The notes under the pieces: model-generated
Database searches by the model: none
The model's input: the letters and a program-made list of their open reading frames with translations, nothing else
Told to the model about the DNA's origin: nothing
Shown here: positions 1 to 58,609 of the stretch, piece by piece
Layout of the letters: each line of letters begins with the position of its first letter
How positions within the stretch are numbered: position 1 is the first letter of the stretch
NCBI RefSeq assembly: GCF_963924675.1
Contig: NC_089232.1
Span: 54,023,229-54,087,228, forward strand
Origin: Phocoena phocoena
Lineage: Eukaryota > Chordata > Mammalia > Artiodactyla > Phocoenidae
Direction: 5' to 3'
Length of the DNA stretch: 64,000 bases
Position numbers and translations under genes: made by a program

Positions 1-15627
<15,627 letters not shown>

Positions 15628-16080
15628 AATGCTGCATTCAGTGGAAATTGGAAACACACTGAAATATTTCATAGTCATATTTCCAGTTACATTAACAAAA
15701 GTGAGTTTTTTTAGTAAATAATTTTTAAAATTTGCTTCTCTGTCCAGATTTTGTTTTGTATACAGCTCACTTGCTTATACCGTTGTCTCCATTGATGCAC
15801 ACGCCCCTTAACCTAGGAAAGTAGTTTTCAAACCATGCTCTGTAGAAGGACATAGAGAAGGGAGTGAAGGAAGGATTGGTGACAGCAGAACTTTCCCCTT
15901 TCCCGCATCAGAACAGGTTCGTTTTACTCTGATTTTCTTTGAACAGTTTACAAATCAAGGTCCTGCTTCTTTGCTAGTGAATATTTTTAGATACTCTAGC
16001 AGTTAAGTCATCCTCCAGTTTCTGTACCTGCACTTTATGGAAGAAGATGATATTCCTCACATTAAAATTCATTAGATCTC
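15628..16080 (+). other. PREPL: PREPL 3' UTR (minimum extent) with candidate poly-A signal
   Basis: Non-coding sequence after the stop. The first standard-variant hexamer is ATTAAA at 16061-16066. No AATAAA occurs on the + strand before the SLC3A1 3' end, so longer forms reaching antisense SLC3A1 exon sequence are possible. Confidence 0.4.
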
Positions 16081-16159
16081 TCTAATAGTCTGGAGTCCTA
16101 AGGTGCTCTGATCATCTCTTATTGATGCTAACTCAAAAAAATTACAAGTTCCTGCAAGG

Positions 16160-16363
16160 GATAATTTTCTTTTAAACACTTTATTATTCTTGAAAAACAT
16201 TTGAGAACCTATCCTAAAGCAGTTTCACTCAAGCTACAGAACTATCTAAGAATTAATTACCCATCACAAAGTTCACCCAGCAGCATGCTGCTGTACGTGA
16301 AGTTACCGCAAAGGCTTACAACAGGACAGAATGCCAGCGTCGCCATCTCTTTCACAGAGGTGC
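16160..16363 (-). other. SLC3A1: SLC3A1 3' UTR
   Basis: Short 3' UTR between the TAG stop at 16364-16366 and the AATAAA signal at 16180-16185. It lies opposite any long PREPL 3' UTR. Confidence 0.6.
16180..16185 (-). terminator. SLC3A1: SLC3A1 polyadenylation signal AATAAA
   Basis: TTTATT on the + strand is AATAAA on the SLC3A1 strand, 179 bases after the stop codon. This is a normal position for cleavage near 16160-16170. Confidence 0.65.
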
Positions 16364-47664
<31,301 letters not shown>

Positions 47665-47762
47665 GTTTCACAATCTTATCCCTGCGGAGTGCCTTCCTGC
47701 AGTAACAAAAGTGGGAAGGGAACTCGCTGAATTGCTTGGTTGTGTTAACGAGCTTTGCGTGG

Positions 47763-47768
47763 TTTATA
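47763..47768 (-). promoter_or_regulatory. SLC3A1: Candidate SLC3A1 TATA box
   Basis: TATAAA on the gene strand, 99 bases upstream of the ATG. It implies a start site near 47735 and a short 5' UTR of about 70 bases. No CpG island is evident, which suits a tissue-restricted gene. Confidence 0.45.
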
Positions 47769-47984
47769 AATAAACTTGGCTGGACTTTGTCCAGCCAAGG
47801 AAGAAAGGGTAAAGGTAAAGGGAGTTTTAAAAAATTCTCTTTACACCTGTGAGGCTGATGTAACTATAGTCACTACACTGAGGGATTCAGTTCTGGACTG
47901 GGACATGGGCATAGAGGAGGGGACATGGGAAGAGGACACGGGGTTCCATTGCAATTTAAGGTGTTACTTGATCGAGTACACAGA

Positions 47985-48435
47985 TGTTCAAAGCAGCATT
48001 ACTCACAACAGTCAAAAGGTGGAAACAAGCCAAGTGTCTATCAATGGATGAATGGAGAAACAAAATGTGACATATGCCTTAAAAAGGAAGGAAATTCTGA
48101 CCATGTGCTACAACATGGATGAACCTTGAAGACATTATGCTAAGTGAAGGAAGCCAGACACAAAAGGATAGATATGGTCTGAGTCCACTTATATGAAGTA
48201 CTTAGACAAATTCATAGAGACCGAGAGCAGAACTGTAGTTACCAGGAGTTGGAAGGAGGGGGGTAATGGGGAGTTTTTGTTGAATGGATATAAAGTTTCC
48301 ATTTCGGCTGATGAAAAGTTCTGGAGATGGCTGCACACCAATGTAAATGTACTTAATGCCACCGAATTGTACACTTACAGATTCTTAAAGTGGTAAATTT
48401 TATATTATGTATATTTTACCACAATAAAAAAAATA
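47985..48435 (+). repeat. Old L1M 3' end upstream of SLC3A1
   Basis: 'aagccaagtgtctatcaatg', 'gccagacacaaaaggataga' and 'attttaccacaataaaaaaa' are the L1 3' end order. It begins about 320 bp upstream of the ATG. Confidence 0.75.
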
Positions 48436-48928
48436 GCTTACATTTCTTTTTTCTTTTTAGCTAGCTCTGAGAAAAAGAAACAAACACCAAATTTTGCAAG
48501 GGGAAACAGGCTTTTTATTTTTTGTTTTGAAAGTCTCTTCTCCTATAAATGCAAGAGGAAGAGGATTTGGAGGCAGGGAACAACAAAACCTTTGTTACTA
48601 AAGCTATTTTATTTTATCTCAATTCAAGCCAACCTGATAAATACCTATTTGTATGCTCAGTTTGACCCCAGGTGCCTTCAGTTTTTTCAGTTTTTCCTAT
48701 TTTCAGAAGAGGAAATGGCTGTCCATTCTTGGAAGCACTTTTCAAAGTGGGAGTGGCAGAATGAGGAATTCCATGTCTAGCAAGTTCAAGTGCTTTATTA
48801 TAGGTAAACAGTTCTTAATGCGAGCATTAAGAGTTGCTGAATCACTGACAAGTATAAAATACAAATTTGCAACCCTGAGGAAACTGCATTAAAGTTAGGT
48901 GTGCTTTCCTAGGAGATTATCAAACCTT
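48436..48928. other. Intergenic stretch, nothing recognised
   Basis: AT-rich sequence. No exon, repeat family or regulatory pattern that I can support. Confidence 0.4.
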
Positions 48929-48942
48929 AAAAGAATGCAATG

Positions 48943-49144
48943 GGGCTTCCCTGGTGGTGCAGTGGTTGAGAGTCCGCCTGCCGATGCAGGGGACACGGGT
49001 TCGTGCCCCAGTCCGGGAAGATCCCACATGCCGCGGAGCGGCTGGGCCCGTGAGCCATGGCCGCTGAGCCTGCGCGTCCGGAGACTGTGCTCCGCAACGG
49101 GAGAGGCCACAACAGTGAGAGGCCTGCGTACTACAAAAAAAAAA
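48943..49144 (+). mobile_element. CHR SINE, short form
   Basis: GGGGCTTCCCTGGTGG head, poly-A tail. Target-site duplication AAAAGAATGCAATG at 48929-48942 and 49145-49158. Confidence 0.93.
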
Positions 49145-49158
49145 AAAAGAATGCAATG

Positions 49159-49732
49159 ATTCATGGCTTCCATTTAATCAGTGGCACATATAATAAACAG
49201 CTCTATGACTCATTTGATCAAATAAGAATTTTTTTCTTTTAAATGAGGAAAGTTATATGAATTCCTAATATTATTGTTATTTTGTAGAGTTACTGAGAAG
49301 CAGTAATTGGTACAGAGGAATGAGCTATTTGATTTTCACTAAGTTATTTTTAAAAATGAGTAAATCCCAATATCTAGCTCGTTGAATGCATCCAATAAGT
49401 GGCATCTCTCATCATTATTAATTAGGCATGTTGTATATTTTTTTTAATTAAAGGAATTTAACTTTTATGTCTTCAAATTGCTTCATCACTCAAACACATA
49501 ATGGTAATTTTCACAATAGACGCTAACTGAAATGCAGTTACTATTTGGGGATAAAAAACAAAATGCAAAAATATCCCTAGTTTTACAATAATTTTAAATT
49601 ATAAAAATAACTTTTAATTATAAATACTTAAGTTCTAAGTATTCAATCATACAAATGCAAAGAAAACTCTACATCATAACAATACAATTTCATGACAGAA
49701 ATGTCCCATTTTGACCTCTCCACATTTTATTT
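49159..49732. other. Intergenic AT-rich stretch
   Basis: No gene or named repeat seen. Confidence 0.4.
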
Positions 49733-49747
49733 AAAATAACAATAACA

Positions 49748-50095
49748 GGGGCTTCCCTGATGGTGCAGTGGTTAAGAATCCACCCGCCAATGCAGGGGAC
49801 ATGTGTTCGAGCCCTGGTCCAGGAAGATCCCACATGCCGTGGAGCAACTAAGCCTGTGAGCCACAACTACTGAGCCTGCGCTCTAGAGCCCGCGAGCCAC
49901 AACTACTAAGCCCATGTGCCACAACTACTGAAGCCCACCCCCCTAGAACCCGTGCTCTGCAACAAGAGAAGACACCGCAACGAGGAGCCCGTGCACCGCA
50001 ACGAAGAGCACCCCCGACTCACCGCAGCCAGAGAAAGCCCACGCACAGCAATGAAGACCCAACGTAACCAAAAATAAATAAATAAATTTATAAAT
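49748..50095 (+). mobile_element. CHR SINE, long form
   Basis: GGGGCTTCCCTGATGG head, AAATAAATAAATAAATT tail. The near-identical flanks AAAATAACAATAACA (49733-49747) and AAAATACAATAACAA (from 50096) form the duplication. Confidence 0.9.
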
Positions 50096-50914
50096 AAAAT
50101 ACAATAACAACCATACTTCGAACTTCCAGAATATGCAAACTAGAATCTTTTAAAAAACAATCTGGAATAATCATCTGGTCTCTGGTGGGAGGATCATTTA
50201 AACCATAAAAGCAATTACAAAAGAAGACTGAATTGACTGAACAAAATTTTTGGATTTTTTATATCACAAAGCATTACTAATTGAAGAGCTTATGACAAAT
50301 TGGGAAATGCATTGGTAATAAATATGCCAAATAATTTATGTTTTTAACATTAAAGATATGTATATAGTGTTTGACATATTTTTACATATATGAAATTTCA
50401 TAATATCAATTTTAAAATGTCAGTAAGAAACTTGAAAAAAGAATGTAAACATATTTAACACAAATCAACTCACTAACGTTAGAGGAATAAATAAGCATTT
50501 TCAATCACATTGGCGAAGAATTTCTAAAAGATGATAGTCCTGACAAGGATCCCGTGTAAATTGACATCATAATTCTGGAAAGTAATCTGGCAATGTGTAT
50601 CATGCGTTTTAACATTTTCAGAGGCTAAAAATAAATAAATGGGGCTTAGCTCTACTGGATTTTAAAATAAAAACTCCAGAAAAATCAAGAGTTGTTACTG
50701 AAGAAGGATAAGATCAATTGTCAAAAGATCAATTGAACAGATTGGAGTCATCAAAAATGGACCCCTACTCCGTATACAGAAGGGAATTTAGAATATGAAA
50801 AGTGAGGGAGTCAGTGAGGAAAAGAGAGATTTTTTAGTAAGTGATGTTGGACAATTGGATAAGAAGAGGAAGTATAATATGATCAGAATCATGTGGGAAA
50901 AAATAGCACACACA

Positions 50915-51127
50915 GGGCTTCCCTGGTGGCGCAGTGGTTGAGAGTCCGCCTGCCGATGCAGGGGACACGGGTTCGTGCCCCGGTCCGGGAAGATCCCACA
51001 TGCCGCAGAGCGGCTAGGCCCGTGAGCCATGGCTGCTGAGCCTGCGCGTCCAGAGCCTGTGCTCCGCAATGGGAGAGGCCACAACAGTGAGAGGCCCGCA
51101 TACCGCACAAAAAAAAAAAAAAAAAAA
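50915..51127 (+). mobile_element. CHR SINE, short form
   Basis: GGGCTTCCCTGGTGGCGC head and a long A tail. Perfect 17-bp duplication AAAAAATAGCACACACA at 50898-50914 and 51128-51144. Confidence 0.94.
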
Positions 51128-51319
51128 AAAAAATAGCACACACATTTGTGCATGCATGTTGAATTTCAGCTAGTGGTTGCCTGGAGGCTGAGAATAAGAG
51201 AATGAGGATGAGAATCCTTGGATTTAACGCTTTTCTTGTACCTATACTTGGACTTATACTTTACCCTGAGTTATCTGTCCTTATTATATATGACTTTCAT
51301 AATAAAAAGAGGGGAGAAA

Positions 51320-51780
51320 ATGTTCATATCCTTTAACTCAGCAATTCCACTTCAAAAACTCTATCTTAAGGAAATAATTCAGGACAGGGACAAAAGTTTA
51401 TGAATAATAGGCTTATTAATTAGTGTTATTTATTACAACAAATATTGGGAACAACCAAAATGTTCAATGACACAAGACTAGCTAAATAAATTATTGTACA
51501 TCCATGTTATAGAATATTAGTCATTGAGCATATTTTCGAGGATTTTTAATAACATGGAAGAAATCTCACATTATTGCATTGAGTGGGGAAAATGCAGGCT
51601 ATAAAGTAGTTGTCCTAATTATGTAAAAAAAATTTTTTCGTGTAGATTTGTAAAGTCCTATTAGAAAAAGTGTATACAGTGTTTATCTCTGGGTTCTAAG
51701 ATTATGCGTGATACCCATTTTGTTCTTTAAACTTTTTCCGATTTTTCTAATTTTTCTGTAATGAATATGTATTACTCTTC
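51320..51780 (+). repeat. Old L1 (L1ME-like) 3' fragment
   Basis: 'taactcagcaattccacttc', 'gaacaaccaaaatgttcaat' and a final 'ttctgtaatgaatatgtatt' follow the order of an old L1 3' end. Confidence 0.55.
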
Positions 51781-52730
51781 CATTAGAAAAAAAGTAAGTT
51801 AGGAAACCCTGAGTTTGGAGTCTCCCTAGAACTTCCAGTCAGGCGCCAGGGTTCAGTTTAAGGTGACTCCTCCTAACATCAGCCATTCAAAATGCATAAA
51901 TATCCCATACTCAAGATTTAAACTAAAGAGAGAAAAAAAAAAGCAAACTTCAAAAAGCAGAAAGAAAACATGGATTCAATGAACAAGTATGAAAACACTG
52001 GAGAGAAGAGGAAGTTGGCGGCAATTTGGAAAAGATAGCCACAAAGTTAAGAATTCCCAGCACATACAAAGTATCAGTATTACTTACTTTCAAGGTGACT
52101 TCGGAGAAAATATTGATTGTAGAAAGCCAAACACACTGACTGTTAAAACTTCTAAACATGAATAAGGAACAAGAACACTAAGGAAGCTTTAAGAGCTAAC
52201 TCTGATAATCAAAACAAAGAATCAGAGATAATGAAGATAATCTCTCTCAGTAAATTCAAATCCCAGGTGAGTTACACAATCACAATAATAAAGCAAAGAA
52301 GAATGAACTATCTAGAAAACAGAACAATGGAGGCTATCACAGGACCCAGAAACATCCTGCAATTAAACAGAAACAAACATATAGAAAGCAGTAATCAATT
52401 TAAAAATGTATTTTTATATTATATATATGTATTTTAAAATATATATGTACTAGGATTCATTAAATGAATTTTAAAGCCATTCACTCATAAAGACTTCCAC
52501 TCAGCAGCAAACCCACCAAAATAACTTACAGTATATAACCTGTCAGATTAGTAAACATTTAAAATAGAAAGATTTTCCATATTGCATTTACCTGTTTATA
52601 GCCTCTGTGATCTAAGGGTAGGATGTGCTGCATAGTCATCTTTAAGTTCCCAGCATCCAGTTCAGTGCCTGGTAGATTATTAAATGAATAAAAGTAGTTA
52701 CTTAAAGATAGATAGACCTAACCCTATGCT
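51781..52730. other. Intergenic stretch, nothing recognised
   Basis: AT-rich, with a short TATATA run near 52410-52445. No gene seen. Confidence 0.4.
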
Positions 52731-52732
52731 GA

Positions 52733-52825
52733 AGAAAGGGGGGGGATGAAAAAAGGGGCGAGGAGGGGGAGCAGGGGGATTAGAAGGAAGAGGTGGAGAG
52801 GGGAGGGGGGAAAAAGAGAAAAGTG
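52733..52825 (+). repeat. Purine-only tract, about 90 bp
   Basis: Nearly uninterrupted A/G sequence with G runs up to eight; only a few pyrimidines break it. Confidence 0.8.
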
Positions 52826-53560
52826 GAAAGTACATTCTGCACAAAAATGTAGATTTTTATCACTTAGCCAAATGTTCTTACCTTGATACAGTTTGATGAG
52901 TGAAATTTTAAGTCAGAGGAGGTGAGATTCAAGCTTGCCTCCACTACTTGCTCTCTGTTTGATCTTGGACAAAATTTTCTCTGAGCCTCTGTTACCTCAG
53001 CTGTAAAACAGTTTTAAGTAGAAGGAAACACTAAAATAGATTTGTCCCAGCTAGAGAAGGAAGTTCAATTTATATAACCATTGAAATCAAAGGAAAATAT
53101 CTAAACATGTTTTTGCTGGAAGTTAAACTATTTTAAAACATTTTTGTAACAAAGTATAACAAAACAAATAGTAAAAGAAATGTTAACAGAACGTGCAAAT
53201 GTGACAGATGTCAGGACAAAACCTTACTATTTCTACATATAAAGAATGAATGCAAATCTTTAAAATCAATAGCTAAATTACATTCAATAAGATTAAAAAG
53301 GATTGCAAATTTTATATAAGAAATTAACATCACATAAAAGTTACTGAATAAAAGTACCTTTCTGAAGGAATTAAAGAAATACAAATTAAAACATTAAGGT
53401 ACATGATAGATTAATTGTACTAGTAGCTAATTAATGGCATCCCTGTATCCCTTAATGGCCTTTTGCCCCATCATTCCTTAGTCCCTTGACACACAGAGTC
53501 TGGACTTAGACATATGGCTTGCTATGGTCAATGGCACAAAAAGAAACTTGACACAAAAAG
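52826..53560. other. Intergenic AT-rich stretch with MIR trace
   Basis: 52900-53015 resembles a MIR ('gcctctgttacctcagctgt'). The rest is AT-rich without recognised features. Confidence 0.4.
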
Positions 53561-53581
53561 AGGCTTTAAAAAGTGCTCCTC

Positions 53582-53853
53582 GGGCTTCCCTGGTGGCGCA
53601 GTGGTTCAGAGTCCGCCTGCCGATGCAGGGGACACGGGTTCGTGCCCTGGTCCGGGAAGATCCCACATGCCGGGGAGCGGCTGGGCTGGTGAGCCATGGC
53701 CGCTGAGCCTGCGCGTCTGAAGCCTGTGCTCCGCAACGGGAGAGGCCACAGCAGTGAGAAGCCCGCGTACCGCAAAACAACAACAACAACTACACATATT
53801 AACACAACATTGTAATTCAGCCATATTTCAATAAAAAATAAATTAAAAAAAAA
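53582..53853 (+). mobile_element. CHR SINE joined to an L1 3' end (chimeric insertion)
   Basis: The short CHR body runs to about 53776, then a (CAA)n link. 53791-53853 then matches an L1 3' terminus ('aacacaacattgtaattcag', 'catatttcaataaaaaataa') with a poly-A. A single duplication, AAAAAGTGCTCCTC, brackets the whole unit (left ending 53581, right ending 53867). Confidence 0.85.
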
Positions 53854-55786
53854 AAAAAGTGCTCCTCTTCTAGACCACTGCCATCACCGGTAGATTAGGT
53901 CCAGGCTGGTCTGCTGCAGGATGTGGGAGATAATGGGAAGGACTCTGGAACCTTCCCATCGAGGGTCCTCTAGATTAGCCAGTCCCCAGGCAGCCAGCCG
54001 TTTGACCACAGATGCTTGAGTGAGCCCAGCCAGGATCAGTGTTCAAACTGGCCTATGAACTGTAGTGTCATGAAAATTAGTAAATGGTTGGGTTACTTTT
54101 TGGCTTTGACCTTTAAAAAACTGATTGAGGGATAATTGACATACAATAAACTACACTCTGAAGTATACGATTTGATGTTTTAACATGTGTATATACCCAT
54201 GAAAGCATCACCACAATCAAAATAATGAACATGTCCATCACCTGCAAAAGTGTCCTCTTGCCCCTTCGTAGTCTCTCCCTCCTACCCCTCCCTGCACCTC
54301 ACCCTCACCCGCCACAGCCTATGCCTGTCCCTGCTTTCTGATCTGCTTTCTATCGCTATAGATTAGTTTGCATTTTCTGGATTTTTATATAAACGGAATC
54401 ATCCATACAGTATGTAATTTTTGTCTGGTTTCTTTTACTCAGCATAATTATTTGGACATTTATCCAACATGTGTGTATCAATATTTCATTCATTTTTATT
54501 AACTAACACTTTTTTTACAGGAAGCTGTAGTTTTACAGAAAACTTGAACAGAAACTACAGAGTTTCCATATACCCCCCTCTTCTCTTCTACGTCTGCAGT
54601 TTCCCTTATTATTAGCATCTTGCATTAGCGTGGTACATTTGATGTACAATTGATGAACCAATATTGATACATTATTAACTATAGTCCCTGGTTTACATTA
54701 AGGTTCACTCTTTGCGTTGTACAGTTCTAAGGGTTTTGACAAATGCACAGTCATGTGTCCACCTTTATAGTGTCATAATGGAATTGTTTCACTTTCTCGC
54801 AAATACCCTGTGCTTCACATATTCATCCCTCCATCCCCCTGAACCCCTGGCAACCACTGATCTTTTTACTGTCTCCATAGCTTTGCCTTTTCCAAAATGT
54901 CATATAGTTGGAATAATACAGTATAAATCTTTTCAGACTGGCTTCTTTCATTTAGTAATATGCACTTAAGTTTCCCTTAGGTCTTTCTGTGGCTTAATAG
55001 ATCTTTTCAGTGCCAAATAATATTCCATTGTCTGCATGTACCAGAGTTTTATCCATTTACCTACTGAAAGACATCTTAGTTGCTTCCAAGTTTTGGCAAT
55101 TTTAAGGCTACTGTAAACCATCACGTGCAAGTTTTTGTGTGGACATAAGTATTCAACTCCTTTTGGTAAATACCAAGGAGTGTGATGGTTGGATTTTATG
55201 GTAAGACTCTATTTGGCTTTGCAAGACACTGCCAGACTGTCTTCTATTTTGGAAGGCTGTACCATTCTGCATTCCCACCAGCAATGAATGAGAGTTACTT
55301 GTTGCTCCATGTCCTTGCTAATGTTTAGAGTTGTCGGTGTTTTGGATATAAGTCATTCTAATATGATTACAGTGGTATCCCAGTGTTTAGTTAATTCCTT
55401 TCTATCATGGAGTAGTATTCCACTCTATGAATATACACCACTGTTGATAACTGAACGTTTTATTTTTTCCAGTTTTGTACTGTTATAAACTGCTGTGAAC
55501 AGTCATGTACAAATTTTTGTAATGATATAGTTTTCTTTTCTCTTGGGTAAACACCTAGGAGCAGATGGCTGGATCATATGGAAGGTGTATATTGTCTATG
55601 TTCAACCGTGTAAGAAACTGCCAAACTATTTCAGAAAGTGCTTGCACCATCTTACGTTACATTCAGCAGCGTCTGAGGTTCTAGTTCTTTCACATCCTTG
55701 CCAGCACTTGCTATGTTCAGTCTGTTTAATTTTTGTGATTCTAGTATGTAGGTAGTGGTATTTCATTGCAGTTTTAATTTGCACAT

Positions 55787-55793
<7 letters not shown>

Positions 55794-55818
<25 letters not shown>

Positions 55819-56010
55819 GTGGTACGCGGGCCTCTCACTGTTGTGGCCTCTCCCGTTGCGGAGCACAGGCTCCGGATGCGCAGGCTCAGCAGCCATGGCT
55901 CACGGGCCCAGCTGCTCCGCGGCATGTGGGATCCTCCCGGACCGGGGCACGAACCCGTGTCCCCTGCATCGGCAGGCAGACTCTCAACCACTGCGCCACC
56001 AGGGAAGCCC
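55794..56010 (-). mobile_element. CHR SINE, short form, antisense
   Basis: Long poly-T, GTGGTACGCGGGCCTCTC to CCACCAGGGAAGCCC. Duplication TGCACATCCCTTTT at 55780-55793 and 56011-56024. Confidence 0.94.
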
Positions 56011-56437
56011 TGCACATCCCTTTTGAATAATGATATTGAGTATCTTTTCAGTGCTTTTTTGCCACCCATTATCTTTCTGGTGAAGTTGATGCTGGCTAGG
56101 GGGTCAGCTAGGGGGTCTCAGTTCTCTACCCATGGGTCTCTCCATGCTGTCTCTCCACATTGGCTACTTTGGGCTTCCTCATAGCATTCTGGCATGGTCC
56201 CAAATGTGAGTGTCCCAGATGAAGAGAGAAAGCAAGGCAGAAACTGCATCCTTTTCGTGACCTAGCCTCAGAAGTCACATAGCATCTTTTTGACTGTACT
56301 TGATGTACCAAGGCCAGAGCCCGTGTGAGAAGTTACAGAGCAAAGGACATACAGGGAAGCCATTAATTGGGCTTTTAATGCAATTAATCTATCATGTACC
56401 TTTACGATACTTTTTTAAAAAAAAAATTTATTTTTAT

Positions 56438-56748
56438 TTTTTTATTTTTGGCTGCATTGGGTCTTTGTTGCTGCGCGTGGGCTTTCTCTAGTTGTGGTGA
56501 GCGGGGGCTACTCTTTGTTGCGGTGCAAGGGCTTCTTATTGTGGTGGCTTCTCTTGTTGCGGAGCACAGGCTCTAGGCACGTAGGCTTCAGTAGTTGTGG
56601 CTTGTGGGCTCTAGAGCGCAGGCTCAGTAGTTGTGGCACACGGGCTTAGTTGCTCCACAGCATGTGGGATCTTCCCGGACGAGGGCTCGAACCCGTGTCC
56701 CCTGAATTGGCAGGCAGATTCTTAACCACTGCGCCACCAGGGAAGCCC
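56438..56748 (-). mobile_element. CHR SINE, long form, antisense
   Basis: TTTTTGGCTGCATTGGGTCT start and CCACCAGGGAAGCCC end, in old L1 sequence. No clear target-site duplication. Confidence 0.88.
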
Positions 56749-56965
56749 TGGTTTTGTTTTTGAAAGTAGCCATCCTCATGAGTGTGAAGCTGTACATCAC
56801 TGTGGTTTTGATTTGCATTTCCCTGATGATGTGTGATATTGAGCATCTTTTATGTGCTTGTTAGCCATTTGCATATCATCTTTGGAGAAAGGTCTGTTCA
56901 AGTCCTTTGCTCATTTTAAAAATCAGCAAATAAATCATTATTTGCTGTTGAGTTGTAACAGTGTT

Positions 56966-57324
56966 TTTTTTGTTTTGTTTTGTTTATTTATTTATTTATT
57001 TATGGCTGCATTGCGTCTTCGTTGCTGTGCGCGGGCTTCCTCTAGTTGCGGTGAGCAGGGGCTATTCTTCATTGTGGTGCATGGGCTTCTCATTGCAGTG
57101 GCTTCTCTTGTTGCAGGGCACGGGCTCTAGGCACACAAGCTTCAGTAGTTGCAGCACACGGGCTCAGTAGTTGTGGCTCGTGGGCTCTAGAGAGCAGACT
57201 CAGTAGTTGAAGCGCACAGGCTTAGTTGCTCCACAGCATATGGGATCTTCCCAGACCAGGAATTGAACCCGTGTCCCCTGCCTTGGCAGGTGGATTCTTA
57301 AGCCCTGTGCCACCAGGGAAGTCC
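56966..57324 (-). mobile_element. CHR SINE, long form, antisense
   Basis: T-rich (TTTA)n start, GGCTGCATTGCGTCTTC to CCACCAGGGAAGTCC. Flanking duplication not clear. Confidence 0.85.
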
Positions 57325-57674
57325 TGAAAAAAATAATCTGTGTCCTAAACAATAAATATTCCATCAGCTAGTTTGTGTGTAATTAGAACAATGATGCCCA
57401 AACTTTGGGATTTTATAGGCAAGGAAAATTCCAAAAAAAAAAAAAATTGGAAATCAAAATATGGTACCAGCATTTTATTTTGCTCAATAAAGATATTAAC
57501 AAATAATCTAGGATTCAGGCCAAGATGGCAGAGTAGGAAGACCCTGAGCTCACCTCCTCCCATGTAAGTTTGGCACACCAAAATCACAACTATTTGCAGA
57601 ACAACTACGGATGAGAACCACACGAAGAATAGCAGAAAAGAGCTACAACTAAAGATATAAAGAAAGAACCACAA

Positions 57675-57892
57675 AGGGCTTCCCTGGTGGCGCAGTGGTT
57701 GAGAGTCCGCCTGCCGATGCAGGGGACACGGGTTCGTGCCCCGGTCTGAGAGGATCCCACATGCTGTGGAGCGGCTGGGCCCGTGAGCCATGGCCGCTAA
57801 GCCTGCGCGTCCGGAGCCTGTGCTCCGCAACAGGAGTGGCCACAACAGTGAGAGGCCCGCGTACCGCAAAAAAAAAAAAAAAAAAAAAAAGA
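57675..57892 (+). mobile_element. CHR SINE inside L1 5' UTR
   Basis: GGGCTTCCCTGGTGGCGC head, poly-A tail. Duplication AAGAAAGAACCACAA on both sides. Confidence 0.93.
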
Positions 57893-58161
57893 AAGAAAGA
57901 ACCACAATGAGACAGGTAGGAGAGGCAGAGTCGCGATGTAGTCAAGACCAACACCCCAGGGTAGGCAACCCATAAACGGGAGGCTAATCACAATTGTACA
58001 GGTTCTCTCCAACGAGCAAGGGGTCTGAGTCCCACATTGGGGTCCCCAGCCTGGGGGTCCTGCACCAGGAAGACGAGCCCCCAGAACGTTTGGCTTTGAA
58101 GGCCAGCAGGGATTACTTTTGGGAGAACAGAGGACTGTGGGAAATAAGAGTCTCCACTCTT

Positions 58162-58367
58162 TTTTTTTTTTTCTCGGTACGCGGGCCTCTCACTGTTGTG
58201 GCCTCTCCCATTGCGGAGCACAGGCTCCGGACGCGCAGGCTCAGCAGCCATGACTCACGGGCCCAGACGGTCCGTGGCATGTGGAATCTTCCCAGACCGG
58301 GGCACAAACCCGTGTCCCCTACATTGGCAGGCAGAGTCTCAACCACTGCGTCACCAGGGAAGCCCCT
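58162..58367 (-). mobile_element. CHR SINE inside L1 5' UTR, antisense
   Basis: Poly-T then CTCGGTACGCGGGCCTCTC. Perfect duplication AGAGTCTCCACTCTT at 58147-58161 and 58368-58382. Confidence 0.94.
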
Positions 58368-58609
58368 AGAGTCTCCACTCTTAACAGGCACACACAAAAC
58401 CTCACATGCTCAAGGACTCAGGGTAGAAGTAGTAATTTGAAAGGAGCCTGGGTTGGACCCACTTGTGGATCTTGGAGAGCCTCCTGGAGAGGCAGGAGAC
58501 AACTGGGACTCACCCTGGGGACATAGATGCTGGCAGCAGCCATTTCTGGGATCTCATCCCAACATGAGGACACTGTACTGGCAAGTGCCATTTTGGAATC
58601 CTCCCTCTA

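Larger units (their letters stand above)
54110..57340 (-). repeat. Nested old L1M 3' ends, antisense, carrying three CHR SINEs
   Basis: Complement of L1 3' text appears repeatedly: 'ttgagggataattgacatac', 'cctggcaaccactgatcttt', 'accagcaatgaatgagagtt', 'gtggttttgatttgcatttc'. At least two overlapping old copies are present. SINEs at 55794, 56438 and 56966 interrupt them. No ORF is intact. Confidence 0.65.
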
